DNA of 64,000 nucleotides from Chrysoperla carnea (taxonomy: Eukaryota; Arthropoda; Insecta; Neuroptera; Chrysopidae). Under the pieces are notes generated by a model. The model was not told the origin of the DNA, searched no databases, and worked only from the letters and a program-made list of their open reading frames with translations. Numbering within the stretch: the first letter of the stretch is position 1; every line of letters begins with the position of its first letter. The position numbers and the translations under genes are program-made. The stretch lies in contig NC_058337.1 of the NCBI RefSeq assembly GCF_905475395.1, positions 93,614,368 through 93,678,367 on the forward strand, in the 5' to 3' direction. Shown piece after piece: positions 35,316-48,134 of the stretch.

Positions 35316-38300
35316 AATGGCCTATAGTGTACATATCATTTTTATATTTCTGATATCTGAAGGAACTAGCCTAAATATAACGCGAAATCTAAGTTGTAGA
35401 GAGAATGAGTCCCTGTAAAGACTTAATCTATCAAAAACGAAAAGGAACTGGAACCCTTATTTTCAGAAAGTTTTGACGAAAACCATTTTAAGGCTCGTGC
35501 GGGGCGTTTAAAAAAACAAATCACCTTCCGCAATCGGTCAACATTTGCAAAGTTAAATTTTTTTTATTAAAAACGAGTATATAATAAATTAACAAAAAAA
35601 AAACACATGTGAAATACCATAAATTATCATATGGTTTGTTCATTGCTAGAGAGCGCGGAACCCAGCAAAATGTTATACAACGATCGCAACGATACATACC
35701 TTGACTTGTGTTGTGTATGTTTTAATGCAAATGGCACCTGCTAGCTGTTATAAATTAAAAGATTGTGCTTTTATTATTATTAATAAAATAATTGAAGTAA
35801 TTTTGATCATAATAAAACCTGCTTTCATCATCATATATATTGATGATTGTTCATCACTTACTTAATATTTAATAACATTAAAAAAAAAAAAAAAAAACAT
35901 TATGTATTGCCTTTAGGCAACATGGAACGGCAGCAGTAACCAAGTAAAATCATCTTTACCCAAGTACGTGATATTATTTTTAAATACATCTTTTTTTTGG
36001 CAAATATTATTATATTACTTTTTTATGTTAATAAATTTTAATCGACTTTTATGTCGAAAAGATAAATTAAAAATCAAATGGGTCAAGCGTGCGCATGTTT
36101 AATCTGCACTATATTACAAAAATCTTAAAATACATAATAACTGGATAACAAGATTATATATTTTATGTGATCACGATTTCGTTTGTGTACAATGGTTCCA
36201 TAGACAAAGTTTTGGAAAATCAATAAAATGCTCTTTTCTTGATTTGTCAACGAATTTTACTTAGCTTCTATTCGCTTGCTTAGTCGAGAATTTCAAAGTT
36301 TGTAGTTCGTAAGAGTCAAGTATTTCCGTGTTCCACTCTTATTCTTCCTTGTCTTTCTCTTTGTGGTCAATTAATACTCAATTGATTATTATTCTTAATT
36401 AATGATTTCGTAGTGGAGTATTTATATCACATTTCTGGCCAAAATATAATAAAGGAATTTTTATGCTCAAAAATTGATTAAAAAGACTATTTAGATGTAA
36501 AAGTAGCTTTTAATTGACAAAAAAATTTTAAGTCATATTTCTCTTCATCATATTCATCTTCGAACCCAATTAATTCATTTCCTTCTTTAATTTTTTTAAT
36601 TTCTTATGCTTGTAAGCCATTTTTTTTTATTATGTGTGCTTGCTTTTGATTCCACATAACGTGATTCTGGTATTATAAGTTGTAAAGTTTCACTGGAAAA
36701 CTGCTTGCTCTTTTTTTTTGTTGAATTTCGCCTTAAGCTATTTTAATCTATCATTATCCTAGTCTTAAGAAAAGGCGCTAGTTTGCGTTTTTTTGTTTCG
36801 AGTGTATCCACTGGTTCATTAACACAACACTATACGATTAATTGCGTTATTTTGAAAAATAAATATAAATTTTTAATATAAATTGATATAAAAAAATATA
36901 TTAATACACAAAATCAAATAACTAATTCCATTTGACACTCAATATAAATAAGACTACCTATATTATATTGAAAAAATTAAAATGTTTAAAATTACATATA
37001 ATAATTTTTGAAAAAAAAAAAAATGCTTAATAACACGTGCTTGACTGAATCAATAACGACCTACATAAACATATATATTAGGTATATAAATATTAATAAT
37101 AAAATTATAAATTATATTTGAACAAAATTAGAATATTGTGTAAATAGATACGAATCGAAATTTGAAAATAAACCATAGTAAATATGATCTTTAGAGATCA
37201 AAACAATTAATCTATTACATATCCTAAAATCACTTTTACTTAGCACACAAAGCCTCTATAACTTAAATGAATATTTTCGGCATTGGACCTCATTACCTCA
37301 GTAACTTCAAGTAATGTTTTGACTACGAGAATAACTTAAAGTATCTATACTTTTATTAGTAATTTAACCTAGTCCTTGTGTGTATACATAAAACAATATA
37401 ATTAATAAACAAAGAACATAAACAAACCTCACAAAGTAAAAACAGGATTCATTAAAAAGTCCTTTACTTAAACCCATGAGTTAAAAACTCAAATTAATCA
37501 ACCATGAGATTTATGATTATAAAACAAACATTTTTATTTTCATTTTCGAGGTGAAAATAGATCCTTTCTTTCAGAAAGTTAAATATTAATTAGATTAAAT
37601 TTCACTCTAATACAGGTGCTATGATTAAGAAAAACAAAAATCTTAATTTGAATTTTTAATTAATTATATCTCAATGTGTTAATAATTACGAATTTATAAT
37701 TTATCATAGGCAGAATGAATATTATGGGTATATGATTAAACTAAAACTTTACCACACAAAAGATGAAAACCAGCATAAAGGAATATCAAAATCCCGATTT
37801 CATTTGAAAATCGTTGAATTCAAAAAGATTTGATCGGAGGCTCAAAACTTGTTTATGAAGGAAGGAAGACCCCCGACTACAAATAGATAGATAGAAGGAT
37901 CCTTGTTTTTTTAGCTATCTAATTTTAAATATTATCCGTTCTAATAAGAACTATGAATAGACTAGACTAGATCACTAGATAATAATCATGAATTGTGTCT
38001 ACCCAATGGAAGACACAAAATTAAAGAATTATATAAAATTATTTTTTTCTTCAAATTGTTTAAGTTCAATTATCACTAGAATGTCAAATACATCTATATT
38101 TTATTTCTAAAATATTAAGATAGATCTAATTGACTACAAATACTTTAATCTAATTGACTACAATTATTATTGGCTGACAATTTTCCTGATTACCTATCGT
38201 AGCATAATATTGAACGAAGTCACGGGTTAGAGCTAGTATAAAATTTAAAAAATGACTCCATTTAATCGTTTATAATATGCGGCAGGTGCCTTGTTTGCAT

Positions 38301-39174
38301 AAAATAGTAAAAACAAAGCGGCAAATAATTAATTATATTACTAGTCATAAAAAATCTTAGATCGATAAAATAAAGACATACATAGATTTTATTAATTATA
38401 AGACCTTGAAAATAATTTATTTGCAAATTATACCTAATAAATAACTGTAACAGTTATATGAATAGCAACACTACAATTCTGACGACAAAACTTTTGTAAA
38501 TTTGGTGATATGGAAAGTAACTAATGGCAAATATGTTAATCGAACATCAGTTACTTCTTATAGAAAATGAAATTAGACTGCTAGAGCTAATTTTTGGTTC
38601 ATAAGCCCGCCATTGAACTTATTTCATCAGGTTTATTATAGTAATTAATTTTATCTTAATCTCCATTTTCCGCCTTTTGCATTTTTGCGTTTTTACGTTT
38701 TGCTTAAAAATAAACAATTTCCGCCATGTTACGGAATTAGGCCATTTAATTTGTATTTTTTTTTTAGAAATGGTGACGTAAACTCCGATAATTTTTAAAG
38801 CGTGATCAGATATGAGCTATACACTTTTAAAAACAAAACGGTATAGGATATCAGTAAGAGTTTTTTTTTACTTGTAGACATTGGATCATGGCATTTTTCC
38901 TTAAAATAATTTGTTACACAGCCATATTACACACTTTATTAAGTAGGAAAACACGAAATCTTGAATCGAAAACCTTATACAATGATTTTTAAAAATATTT
39001 ATAATTTTTTTGTTTCAATTTTTTATTCAGATAATTTAATAAAATTCTTTTGTATATAGATTAAAAAAATTGAAGCATCCTTTTAAAGCAAAGCTCCGCA
39101 AAAATGGTTCAAATTTTCATATTAATTTCATACAGCATTTTTGTTGTAAAAAAATATGTATTAATATATTTTTT
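35316..39174. other. Gene-free AT-rich stretch
   Basis: 3.9 kb without a supportable gene. A poly(A) run lies at about 35880-35897. A short imperfect direct duplication (GATCTAATTGACTACAA) occurs around 38122-38163. Nothing else is distinctive. Confidence 0.6.
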
Positions 39175-39485
39175 TTAAGTTAACATAACCTTTTTCCTTC
39201 CTTTATCTTTAGGTATCTCTTGCTCAGTATCTTCATAATCAGAAGCTGTATTTTCAAAAGTTGGAAGCTCCAATCCTAAAACATCTGTATCACGTAAGCC
39301 AGGGTAATTGGGAAAATAAGATTTTTTTTTCATTTCTCCGAGTTGTCGGTGCGACGATCCTTGGGTAAGCGTATTCATAAATTGTTCTCGACTTTCTTCT
39401 ACCCATGGTGTAAGAGTAGTTGAAGTTTGGCGATTTGAGTTAATTTTTGTTCTAAGCAACGAATTTGAATAAAGACGCTTTTGTT
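39175..39485 (-). CDS. Putative terminal exon of an unrecognised gene
   Basis: About 103 codons open on the minus strand after an acceptor (TTTGTTTTAAAG|AA), ending in TAA. The sequence is polar and low in hydrophobics (RTKINSNRQTSTTL, TPWVEESREQFMNTL, FPNYPGLRDTDVLGLELP, YEDTEQEIPKDKGRKK), unlike random AT-rich frames, suggesting a disordered cytoplasmic or nuclear tail. Its AA start would complete a codon left by a donor at 40252-40251 in the next exon upstream (A|GTATTC, a weak site), giving a continuous frame across a 767-bp intron. No homologue recognised. Confidence 0.45.
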
Positions 39486-39790
39486 CTTTAAAACAAAAAA
39501 AGTATATTAATTCGGTTAGTTTGGAAAAAATATTAAAAAATAATGAATATCTCCAGAATAAACAAAATGAGAATTCTATGTGCCCATTAATTTAAATTCA
39601 AACAGTTGATTTGACGAAAATGGTTGCAATTAAAATTTCCAACTTGCCGGAGCCGAGTTGCCTTCTTCTTTTCGTTCACTATTATTGCATATATATGTAT
39701 AAGTAATATAAGAATTATCAAAGATAATAAATGAAAAAAAAACTGTAGGATATTTCGAAATAAATTTCGCTTTTTGTCCCAATTTCCTAA

Positions 39791-39967
39791 ATCAGTTTTT
39801 TGTATTTTATAAATACGTATATCAATTACCAAGTAGTCATCATCGACTGCACAGTCCGCCACCAAATTAGCAACGAGTAACATAAGAGTAATTACGATTA
39901 GCTAATTCATACTGATGATGACTATTTGGTAGTCGAAATACGTATTTATAAAATACAAAAAACTGAT
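39791..39967. repeat. Inverted pair of 53-bp repeats carrying a hammerhead-like motif
   Basis: 39791-39843 and 39915-39967 are imperfect inverted copies (ATGATGACTAYTTGGTARTY and onward to ATACAAAAAACTGAT). The right copy keeps a hammerhead-like core on the + strand (see 39904-39954). The left copy, on the - strand, has lost it (the GAAA position reads GATA). They lie in the putative intron between 39485 and 40230. Confidence 0.7.
39904..39954 (+). ncRNA. Hammerhead-ribozyme-like fold (type I order)
   Basis: Core CTGATGA (39912-39918), stem II GACTA/TAGTC with loop TTTGG, GAAA (39935-39938), palindromic stem III around TACGTA, then U-U. A short stem I forms from ATA/TAT plus partial pairing outside. 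One extra T sits between CTGATGA and stem II and would have to bulge. The layout is the same as at 43366-43420 with different stem sequences. Hammerheads are known from Penelope-like elements and retrozymes; activity is not shown. Confidence 0.45.
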
Positions 39968-40229
39968 CTAGATCTACTGAAATTTTTTTGTATAAGTAAT
40001 ACTCATACATATATGTAGACATTATACTATGACATAAATACATAGGTATACAAATTTCTGCTCAATCGGAAACCGGGAAGTGAGTAAAATTTAACTTGCA
40101 AAATTTTATTTCGAACAACGGACAGGTGAAACTCAATAAAGCTTAGTAAATATTTAACGGCGTATACACATTTAATAACAATTTCAAAGCAAAAGATACT
40201 TATTTCTTTTAATTTTAATTTTTATTATA

Positions 40230-40606
40230 TCATGTTTTACTTTTTAGAATACTCCTAGGCCTGGGGGGAACCGGTTTGTCTATAGGTTTTGGTGCCAGTT
40301 TTTTTCTGTCTCTTATAGGAGCACCTATTATTTTGTCTAACCATTCCAAATCTTCTTCATCTTGCGAGCTGTAAAATGATGGTGTTCGCGTTGCTTCTTG
40401 ACTGCTCATATATTTATGCGAGCCTCGCCGTGGCTCGTAGTTAATTATTGCTTGTGCTGGGGTGCCACCTGGTCGCGATGGAGTACTTTCTGATGTAATA
40501 TAACTGGTATCGCGTGAGGTGGATGTACGAGCGTTAATACGATCGTTTGCTATGAATCTTCTAGGAGCACGATAGTAGATGTTTTGATTTATTCGATTTT
40601 TTGATG
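40230..40606 (-). CDS. Putative coding exon of the same unrecognised gene
   Basis: 125 codons open from a good acceptor (TTTGTTTTACAAACAG|CATCAAAA) to TGA at 40230-40232. Rich in Arg, Ser, Thr and Pro (YYRAPRRFIANDRINARTST, SRPGGTPAQAIINYEPRRGS, FYSSQDEEDLEWLDKII, KPIDKPVPPRPRSILKSKT) and clearly less AT-rich than the flanks, so it is probably coding. It either ends here or splices at 40253 to 39485. The PVPPRPR segment looks like an SH3-binding-type proline motif (inference). There is no in-frame start, so upstream exons are needed. Product unknown. Confidence 0.5.
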
Positions 40607-40863
40607 CTGTTTGTAAAACAAAAGATTTAAAAAAGAATTTGAATGACTCAAGGACTAAACATGTATGATTTATTTTATAATCTAAGTTGGCTGGAGTAAA
40701 ATAAGACGTGCAATTTTAAATTGTAATTTCATTATTTTGTCGTGAGACCGTGGGACACCTTCTTAAAATTTTAAACATTTATTCCAGTAATTTTTTTTTT
40801 AAAATTTCCCATTGGTACGTGACTTTTTAAAAAGAAACTATAACGCTGATTGAGCTTTGTTAC

Positions 40864-41099
40864 ATTGAGGGAGGACATTGAGGATGATGTTAAAAATAAA
40901 TTGAATTCGATAAAAATGGTTTGCTTGCTCATGTAGGTAAAGGATTGAAAGGGACCACTTCCATCCGTTTCAGAGTCCCAAAAAACAAAAAATTCACCAA
41001 CTTGCACACGAAACCATCTATTATTGCTGCCAGAATTAATTGAATTCATGGATAATTTACACAGAAATAAATTCTGAGAGTTTTCCTCCAGCCATAAAT
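40864..41099 (-). CDS. Possible further upstream exon, unrecognised
   Basis: Open minus-strand frame LWLEENSQNLFLCKLS.., NNRWFRVQVGEFFVFWDSET, then DGSGPFQSF, bounded by AG at 41101-41100 and a candidate donor CTCAAT|GTAACA. Composition is protein-like, but the acceptor lacks a pyrimidine tract and the donor phase does not match the exon at 40606. It is therefore either a different gene, a different splice, or chance. Confidence 0.25.
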
Positions 41100-43051
41100 C
41101 TATTTTTTCTTTTACAATTATAAATTAAGCAAAAAATAATGTATTACGTTGATATGGAGAATGGTGCGCCGCCATCAGAGGCTAAGCTCACTTCAAAAAG
41201 TTTTTCCAATTATTTTTTTGGCTTATTGACAATTTCCATGAATTTCCATTTTTAACTTCTTTAAATTTTTTTTATTTCTTATTAATATCCATAATTTACC
41301 CATACATAATTATTATAAATTAATTATATGAATAAATAAATATAAATACAAAATAATTTGACATTTTCTGTTGATGTCAACTGTCAAAAACTTTTAGGTA
41401 ACAAATACAGGGGTGGATAAAATGCTTTTCTTATTTCATTTGAAGTATTTTTTTGCGTTGGCTTCAAATCGAAAACTTATTATGCACTGTTGTTGGAGAA
41501 GTGCTGGAGATAATTGAGTGCACTGTTGCTGTAGATGGAAAGGGAAAAGGGCCCCTATCCTTGAAAATTTAGTCTCCACTTTGTCCTTTTTGACTCAGTG
41601 TAGTACACTAATTGCAATTGTAAGTTTAAAAGGACAGTAACAGTGTAATAGGACTATTTTTTTTCACTTTCTTAACTGTAACTACTAAACTGTTATTGTC
41701 GCTAACTAACGCTTAACTGTTATTGTCGCCTGAATGTAGTTGAATATTTGCATATTCAGTCAATTAATGTTATAAACAAAAACGCTCTCTCCAAACGAAA
41801 CGATTTTGAAGATTAATGTCTCTGGTTTCGGTTACGGAATCCTAAATTTGCACTTAAAACACTCTCCATTAAATTATCTTCCAAATAAACAACAAAAATC
41901 GAAATCGGTTCAACCGGAGCTACGATGTCACAGACAGACACATTTAGCGCGGTTAAACTTATAATCCTCGTTTTCGTTCAGGGTTAAAAAAAATATTACC
42001 AACTAGTAAAAATCTTACTAACTGAGTTTATGTAGCTCTGATTATATTGGACACATATTTTGACATATTTTTTATCACTTATTTTATTTTTACCTACCTC
42101 ATGTAATTGAAAACAGTGTGATCCTATAGCTCTACGAACTTACGAAGTGACGCTCAATTTATAACTGCACTAAGCGCATACTCTGAAATTCGAAAGCGAA
42201 GAAACAAAAGTCAAAGTTAAATTTTTTAAATTTATTTTTTTATTTCAAACATAATTAATATGACACAATAGCCAATAACTGATATTAAGAAAAATGATAA
42301 TTACAAAAAAACAAACAAAATGGTTACAATTATTTTTTGTCTTTTTCTTTTTACAAGGAAACTGTGATTCGAGTTCACTCTCAAAATACAATTAAAATAC
42401 AATTCTTTGGTTCACTAGCTGTATGTTTATTTATGTTGTTCATTTTTATTACTACATAGTCAAAAAATAACAATAAAACGATAATCAATTTAAATTGATT
42501 TTCTATAAATTTAAATTCAATTGCTAAATAAATTTCGTCAAAATTATTTAAAAAAAAATGTACATACTGTATATTTAGGGTGCAGTTCATGATAAACATA
42601 CAATAAATTAATGTAAAAATCCTCGGAAATATAAATTAGAATTTCATCCGCAACGAAAATATTTCGACTTAATAACATTTAGCTTTGGGGCCTTTTAAAT
42701 CGGCTTCAATTTTATGTCTTATAAAAAACTAAGCTTAATGGATATTGTGTGGAAATTTTTCTACTGACTTCAAAAGTTCAAATTGAAAAAAGAAGAAGGT
42801 TCTCGACTGTATTTAAAAAAAAATTTGAATTTATTAAAATTATGTTGTGAAAATAGAATTGTCAATTTTTATAGCGCGGCTAAAGTGTACAACGCATTAT
42901 TGCCGAAAAAAATCAACGAAAATCGATAGGATAGATTTAATGATTATAGAAAGTTAAATTGATTTGTAAGTTCTAGTATCCCGCACATAAAATGCCGCTT
43001 AATTATCTTTCTCTTGAATATAAAAATTATTCGTCAAAATAAGGGTTTGTT

Positions 43052-43517
43052 ATAGTTATTGAAATAAATATCACGATACTTGAAATAGAATTGTATATTA
43101 AGAAATTCTATTTAAAAAATACAATTAAAAAACATACAACAGACTTACATTTCTCTAAATATCGAACCCACAAAACCCACTAAGTAATTTGTTGTTAAAT
43201 GTTACCACCAAAAAGTTTGGTGGTTTTGAGAAAATTGTTTTTGCAAATTTGTGATAATTTTTGTATATTTATTTATTTTTTGTAAGTGTTACTATAATTG
43301 TTGGTAATGTTATACATATTCATTTTTAACTTTATGAAAATGTTTCTTATGTGCTATACGAATTAATTTAGCTGCTGACGATGATTGCGTTGCAATCGAA
43401 ATATCGATATTTAGCGAAATGTAAGTCTGTTGTATGTTATTTTACTGTATTTTTTAAACAGAATTTTTTAATGTACAATTTTATTTCGTGTATTGTGGTA
43501 TTTATTTCAATAACTAT
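43052..43517. mobile_element. MITE with 114-bp inverted arms containing a hammerhead-like motif
   Basis: Arms 43052-43165 and 43404-43517 are inverted copies (ATAGTTATTGAAATAAATA inward to ACATTTCKCTAAATATCGA). About 240 bp lies between them. The hammerhead-like fold at 43366-43420 spans the inner edge of the right arm. A reduced relative occurs at 2703-2791. Confidence 0.78.
43366..43420 (+). ncRNA. Hammerhead-ribozyme-like fold (type I order)
   Basis: Stem I: ATTTAGCTG (43366-43374) pairs with TAGCGAAAT (43412-43420), with one mismatch and one G-U. Core: CTGACGA (43375-43381). Stem II: GATTGC/GCAATC with loop GTT. GAAA at 43398-43401. Stem III: palindrome ATATCGATAT, giving U16.1 at 43410 and H17=U at 43411 as the predicted cleavage site. 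A single extra T (43382) separates the core from stem II. Fold derived by hand; catalysis unproven. Confidence 0.5.
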
Positions 43518-46500
43518 GTCTCAACTCGAAGTCAACTATTTCTTAATTTAGATAAATTCCTTTACTTCCTACAGTTGTGAAAATTTAATTAATTATTGAT
43601 GTAATAAATATCAAATATTATTTTACCCAGAATATTTAGTAAAATTATTTACACAAGTGTGATGCATTTTAACTCTTTTTGAAACATTGTATATTTTATA
43701 TTTACTTTACTAGTAATAAAAATAAAAACATAAATTAAAAATGGCAAATTTTGGCAAAAAAATTTTAATAAAATATTTTTTTCTTAAAATCGGTACATGT
43801 TATAATACATTTGGTAACATACACTTACAAAAATACTGCTTAACGTTCAAAATAAACTGAATAATTTGTAAAAATTGAAAATAAATAGGAAAAATTTTGT
43901 ATTTGTATTTGTGAGTATATGTGTACCATATGAAAACGAAAAATATTGTGTCAAAATTTTGTACACAAGTTTTTATAACGACAATACAATCAATTTTTTC
44001 ATTTTAGAAGAACCTTAAAATAACATTATACATAAAATATTTGGTCCTTTTTTTATTTTTATAAACATTTTTGTCTTAATTAAACTATACAATTACAATT
44101 TTTAATTTTTTTTTTATTAACATAGATTTTCTTACATAAAGTTAATAAAACGATGGAGTAAAAGAATGGCACTAAATAAAAATTCAAAAATACTAGGATT
44201 TTTTATAGAATATACTTGGAGTAAACAATTAGCACGTGTTTTTCGCAAGTGTACAAATACTTGGATTATTGATATCAGAGTATCCATTAATGCCTATAAT
44301 ATACAAACAAAAATATTAAAAATATTATTGTTACGTAAATTTTGAGACCATTTATACAAAATATTATAATACTTCACTAAAGTCTCAATACATTTTTCTT
44401 GATAATAATATTAAAAATAGTTTCAAAACTTTTATCAAATGAATAGATATTTTTTTTTAATGTAGTTTATTTAGAAAAATGCACGAAATTATCAAATAAA
44501 CTACTTACAATGATAACTTCAAAAATTACATATTAACACTAGACTAGAACTGGTGCACTGTCCCATAATTACTGTAACATTTATGTAATAAAATTGTTAC
44601 AGGTATATTATAATACAATAATAAAATAGTAAAAAAAATTAAAAATTTGCAAAAATACCTTATACATTTTTTAAATTACTAAAGAATTCGAAAATTTTGT
44701 GGAACAGAACTTTATGTTTTCGATTAAATTGCGAGCTTCAACATTTTTCACAAGGATGAAAGAGCATGACAACAATATTCGATTTAAAGGATCTAAATTT
44801 TTGTATAGATAGACTTTTACTAAAAGAAATGTTAAAATTTTAGCTTAGGTATCCATTTTTGAAAATTGAGAAATCTCAAAAAAAAACATCTTTTGCAAGT
44901 TTTTAATAATTTTCACTTGGAAAGAAGTGAAAACAATTAAACAAAACTTTTTAATAGAAAGTAAAAATTATTAGCAATGATATAGAAAAGAAAAAGACCA
45001 AGTATCTCCATCCATATAAGAGATGTACAAGCAAGGTAGATTTAGGATTGAAATTTTTCTAATCTTATTTTCAATTTTGATGATGAATTTTACTATGCAT
45101 GCAGACGAATATCAGAATGTATTTAAAATATGTCGTTTTTATAAATTTCTCTTAACACCCGAACTAAAAGAAGGGGTTGTAATAAGTTTGGCTGCTTTGT
45201 GCCTGTGTCTGTCTGTCTGTGGCATCATAGCGCCTAGACGGATGAACCGATTTTGATTTTTTTGGTTTTGCTTGAAAGGTAATTTAATGATTTTGAGAGT
45301 GTTTTTAGCTATTTTTCAAGTGCTAGTTTAGGGTTACGTAGCTGAAAATTTTTTCGGGGGATTTTTATATTTGGTAAATTTCACTTGTTCAATCACTTTT
45401 TTCTTAAAAATTTACATGGAAACCTATAAACTGAAATTTTACATCATATCCTTTGAGTAAAAGGCAACCTATCATCAAAAGTCATGCTCCTACATTCTTA
45501 AACAAATTGAAATGTTATTACGATTTATAAATTAAACTGTTCTTCAACTACCTTTATCATTTTATAATTAGTTAGAAACGGTGAAAAATCATTTCTCTCG
45601 GAAAGTATTTAAGTTAGATATTAAATACCTAGTATGAAAATTTTTTTCTCCAAATTTTACAAACTGAACACTAAGAAATTGAAGCCCTGATATCGAAATA
45701 AATTCAAATATTATTTTTAAAAAAATTTGTAGTTGACACATTTTTTTGGAAAATTAGATTGATATTATGTACAGATATAATTGTTTGTTTTATATCTTTC
45801 AAAATCGATAATAATTAGAAATGTTAAAATAATTAACCCGAAATTGAAAACATCAAACGTCTCACGGGAAAAGTAACCCTTGTATGTAGAATTAATTACA
45901 AATAATTTAAAAAATGTTACTTTGTATTTTTTCTTTCGTAATTAAAAATTAAAGTAATTAACAAAAAAAAAAAGCTTAAAATTAAATAATAAATATAATA
46001 ATTATACAATACACATTTGGTCTTAGTTATTTTTTTTCAAATAAAAAGCGTTTTTTTTCTTTGTAATATAAAAAAGAAACTACAAAAATTGAATTAATTA
46101 CTTTGGTTTTTTTTGTTTTATTATGATAATACTTTCATTTTAAGTACGGACAAAACGAGAGAAAATTATAATAAAATTGTTTATTAAACTAGATGAGAAC
46201 TCACCGTATGGATTTTGATAATACACTTGTTTTATCATTGAGAATCGGCTTCGGCTGGTGATAGAAAAAGTTAATATTTTAATCTACCTAATTAAATCAG
46301 CTATGTTTTGAATTGAGGATTTAATGTGTCGGAATTCATATCTCCGAAAATCGAGACCACTTTTATACTTAATGTCAATGGTCTAGATATATCGCTTTTA
46401 AAATAATTACAAGGTTTTGAAATAAATACTGAATAGAAACTGTTATAGCATTTGAAATATTTTGTGGTTCTGATATTTAATTGTGGATACGAGACTTGTT

Positions 46501-48134
46501 TAATCCGCCAGCACTCGCGTTATGATCATTTTGCCCACGCTTGATTTAAAACATAAATAACTAGTATATTTTTCAAATGGTAGATGGGGTTTAAACTTTA
46601 TTTATCGTGATAGAATTTTATCTATCCACAGTTTTTAAAAATAAAGTTTTTTCAAGTGCTTCAAAAATTATCAGATTTTAAGGTGTAAGCAAAAATACAT
46701 TGGAAAAATACATAACTTCGGAAATTTGTAGGCCTGTTCGTGTACTTTCGTTGGTCTAATAAGTCATATTCAGTAAATTCAAAAAAATTGTGATAAAAAT
46801 ATGGTGAAATTAGTTAAAATGAATTTAATTATTATTTAGATTATTTTTCTTCTCTAAAATTTTCACTCTCCAACATCAGTCAATAATCACGAAATCAAAC
46901 TATTTTTAATTAGCTGGTGCATTACAAAATAAATTTATATAAAATTATGTAGCGGTTATGATTTACAAAGTTAAATAATATTTAACGGGCGCAATATTTG
47001 ACGCATGTGTAGAACTCTAGAGCAAATCTATTGATGCGAGTACTGACGGGTATTTTATCGCTGTAAATAAAGTCAAAATGGTGAGCTCTTGGACTAATAT
47101 TAATTATAATTATATTGGAAAATTAACTAACATTATAATTAATAAATATAAATAATTAATAATGACTGTACAATACGTATAGATAATAATTATAACAACC
47201 CTTTCTTACCATTCATTTAACATTTAAAAAAATATTCTTTACTTGTTATATAATATTTACAAATAAATACAAAGCTCCTTAAAATATACGTTCTTGTTTT
47301 AATTTTTTATTATTGGACGGAATTAAGTTTCTATTTTTTGGGCCACTTATCTTTAACAAATTATTGATATTAATATATATGGACGGTATTAGTTTTGATA
47401 TGATTTAATTCGAGTAAACTAGAATTATAAAATAAAAAAGTTTTCAAAAAAGTGACATTGGATGGTAAAAGTCAGGCAATAACTCTGTTGAACATGTGTA
47501 TAAATAAATCTCAATTTGAGCCACTTTTTCTTGAAAATTTGTCTTTTATAATAAACTTTTCAATTTTGTAAGAGTAACTGGAATATTCATAAAATACGTA
47601 TAACTAATTTAAGCGACTAGTTTCATTTTATGTCAAATTTTTCCTTCGTATTTTATGAATTATTCCCGCATTAAAAATGCTCTAAATTAAATAAAAAAAA
47701 AATAATGGCACTATTCTAATACGTATGAGAATGGCACTTAAATCTCTTTTGAGGCACAATAAATCACATTCTCAAATATAATAGTATTGGTCGATGTATT
47801 TACATTATATAATTATATGGCTAAAAAGTCATTTGGAAACGACTAAAATAATTTTAGACTAGTTGGTAGTACTAATACGATATGGCCGCATTATTCACTT
47901 ATATACTTACATCAGCACAAATTTTCGGTGAACTATTTCATATATGAATTTTATAAAGTGAAATTCACAGTCTCTTTTAAAAAGAAAATAGTTTTTTGTA
48001 TAATTTTTCTATAGAGGATAAAATTTTCCACAGTAGTTTTAATTTTGAAACTGCTTTGTACCGTTCTAAAACTCCAAAATACTACCTTTGGTCAGTCAAG
48101 ACTTATTTGAATTTTGTGATATCATTAAGGTAGT

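Noticed and set aside
39644-39883. Open minus-strand frame with a hydrophobic segment (LSLIILILLIHIYAIIV) that could splice to 39477 as a two-exon membrane protein
   Set aside because: Its N-terminal part (DDDYLVIDIRIYKIQ) is the decayed copy of the inverted hammerhead-like repeat, so the reading frame is probably repeat-derived and the hydrophobic stretch a product of AT-rich sequence.
45150-45260. GTCTGTCTGTCTGTGGCATCATAGCGCC segment as a coding or regulatory unit
   Set aside because: Similar tracts at about 41930, 26170 and 49760 show it is a recurrent repeat-type motif rather than a gene.
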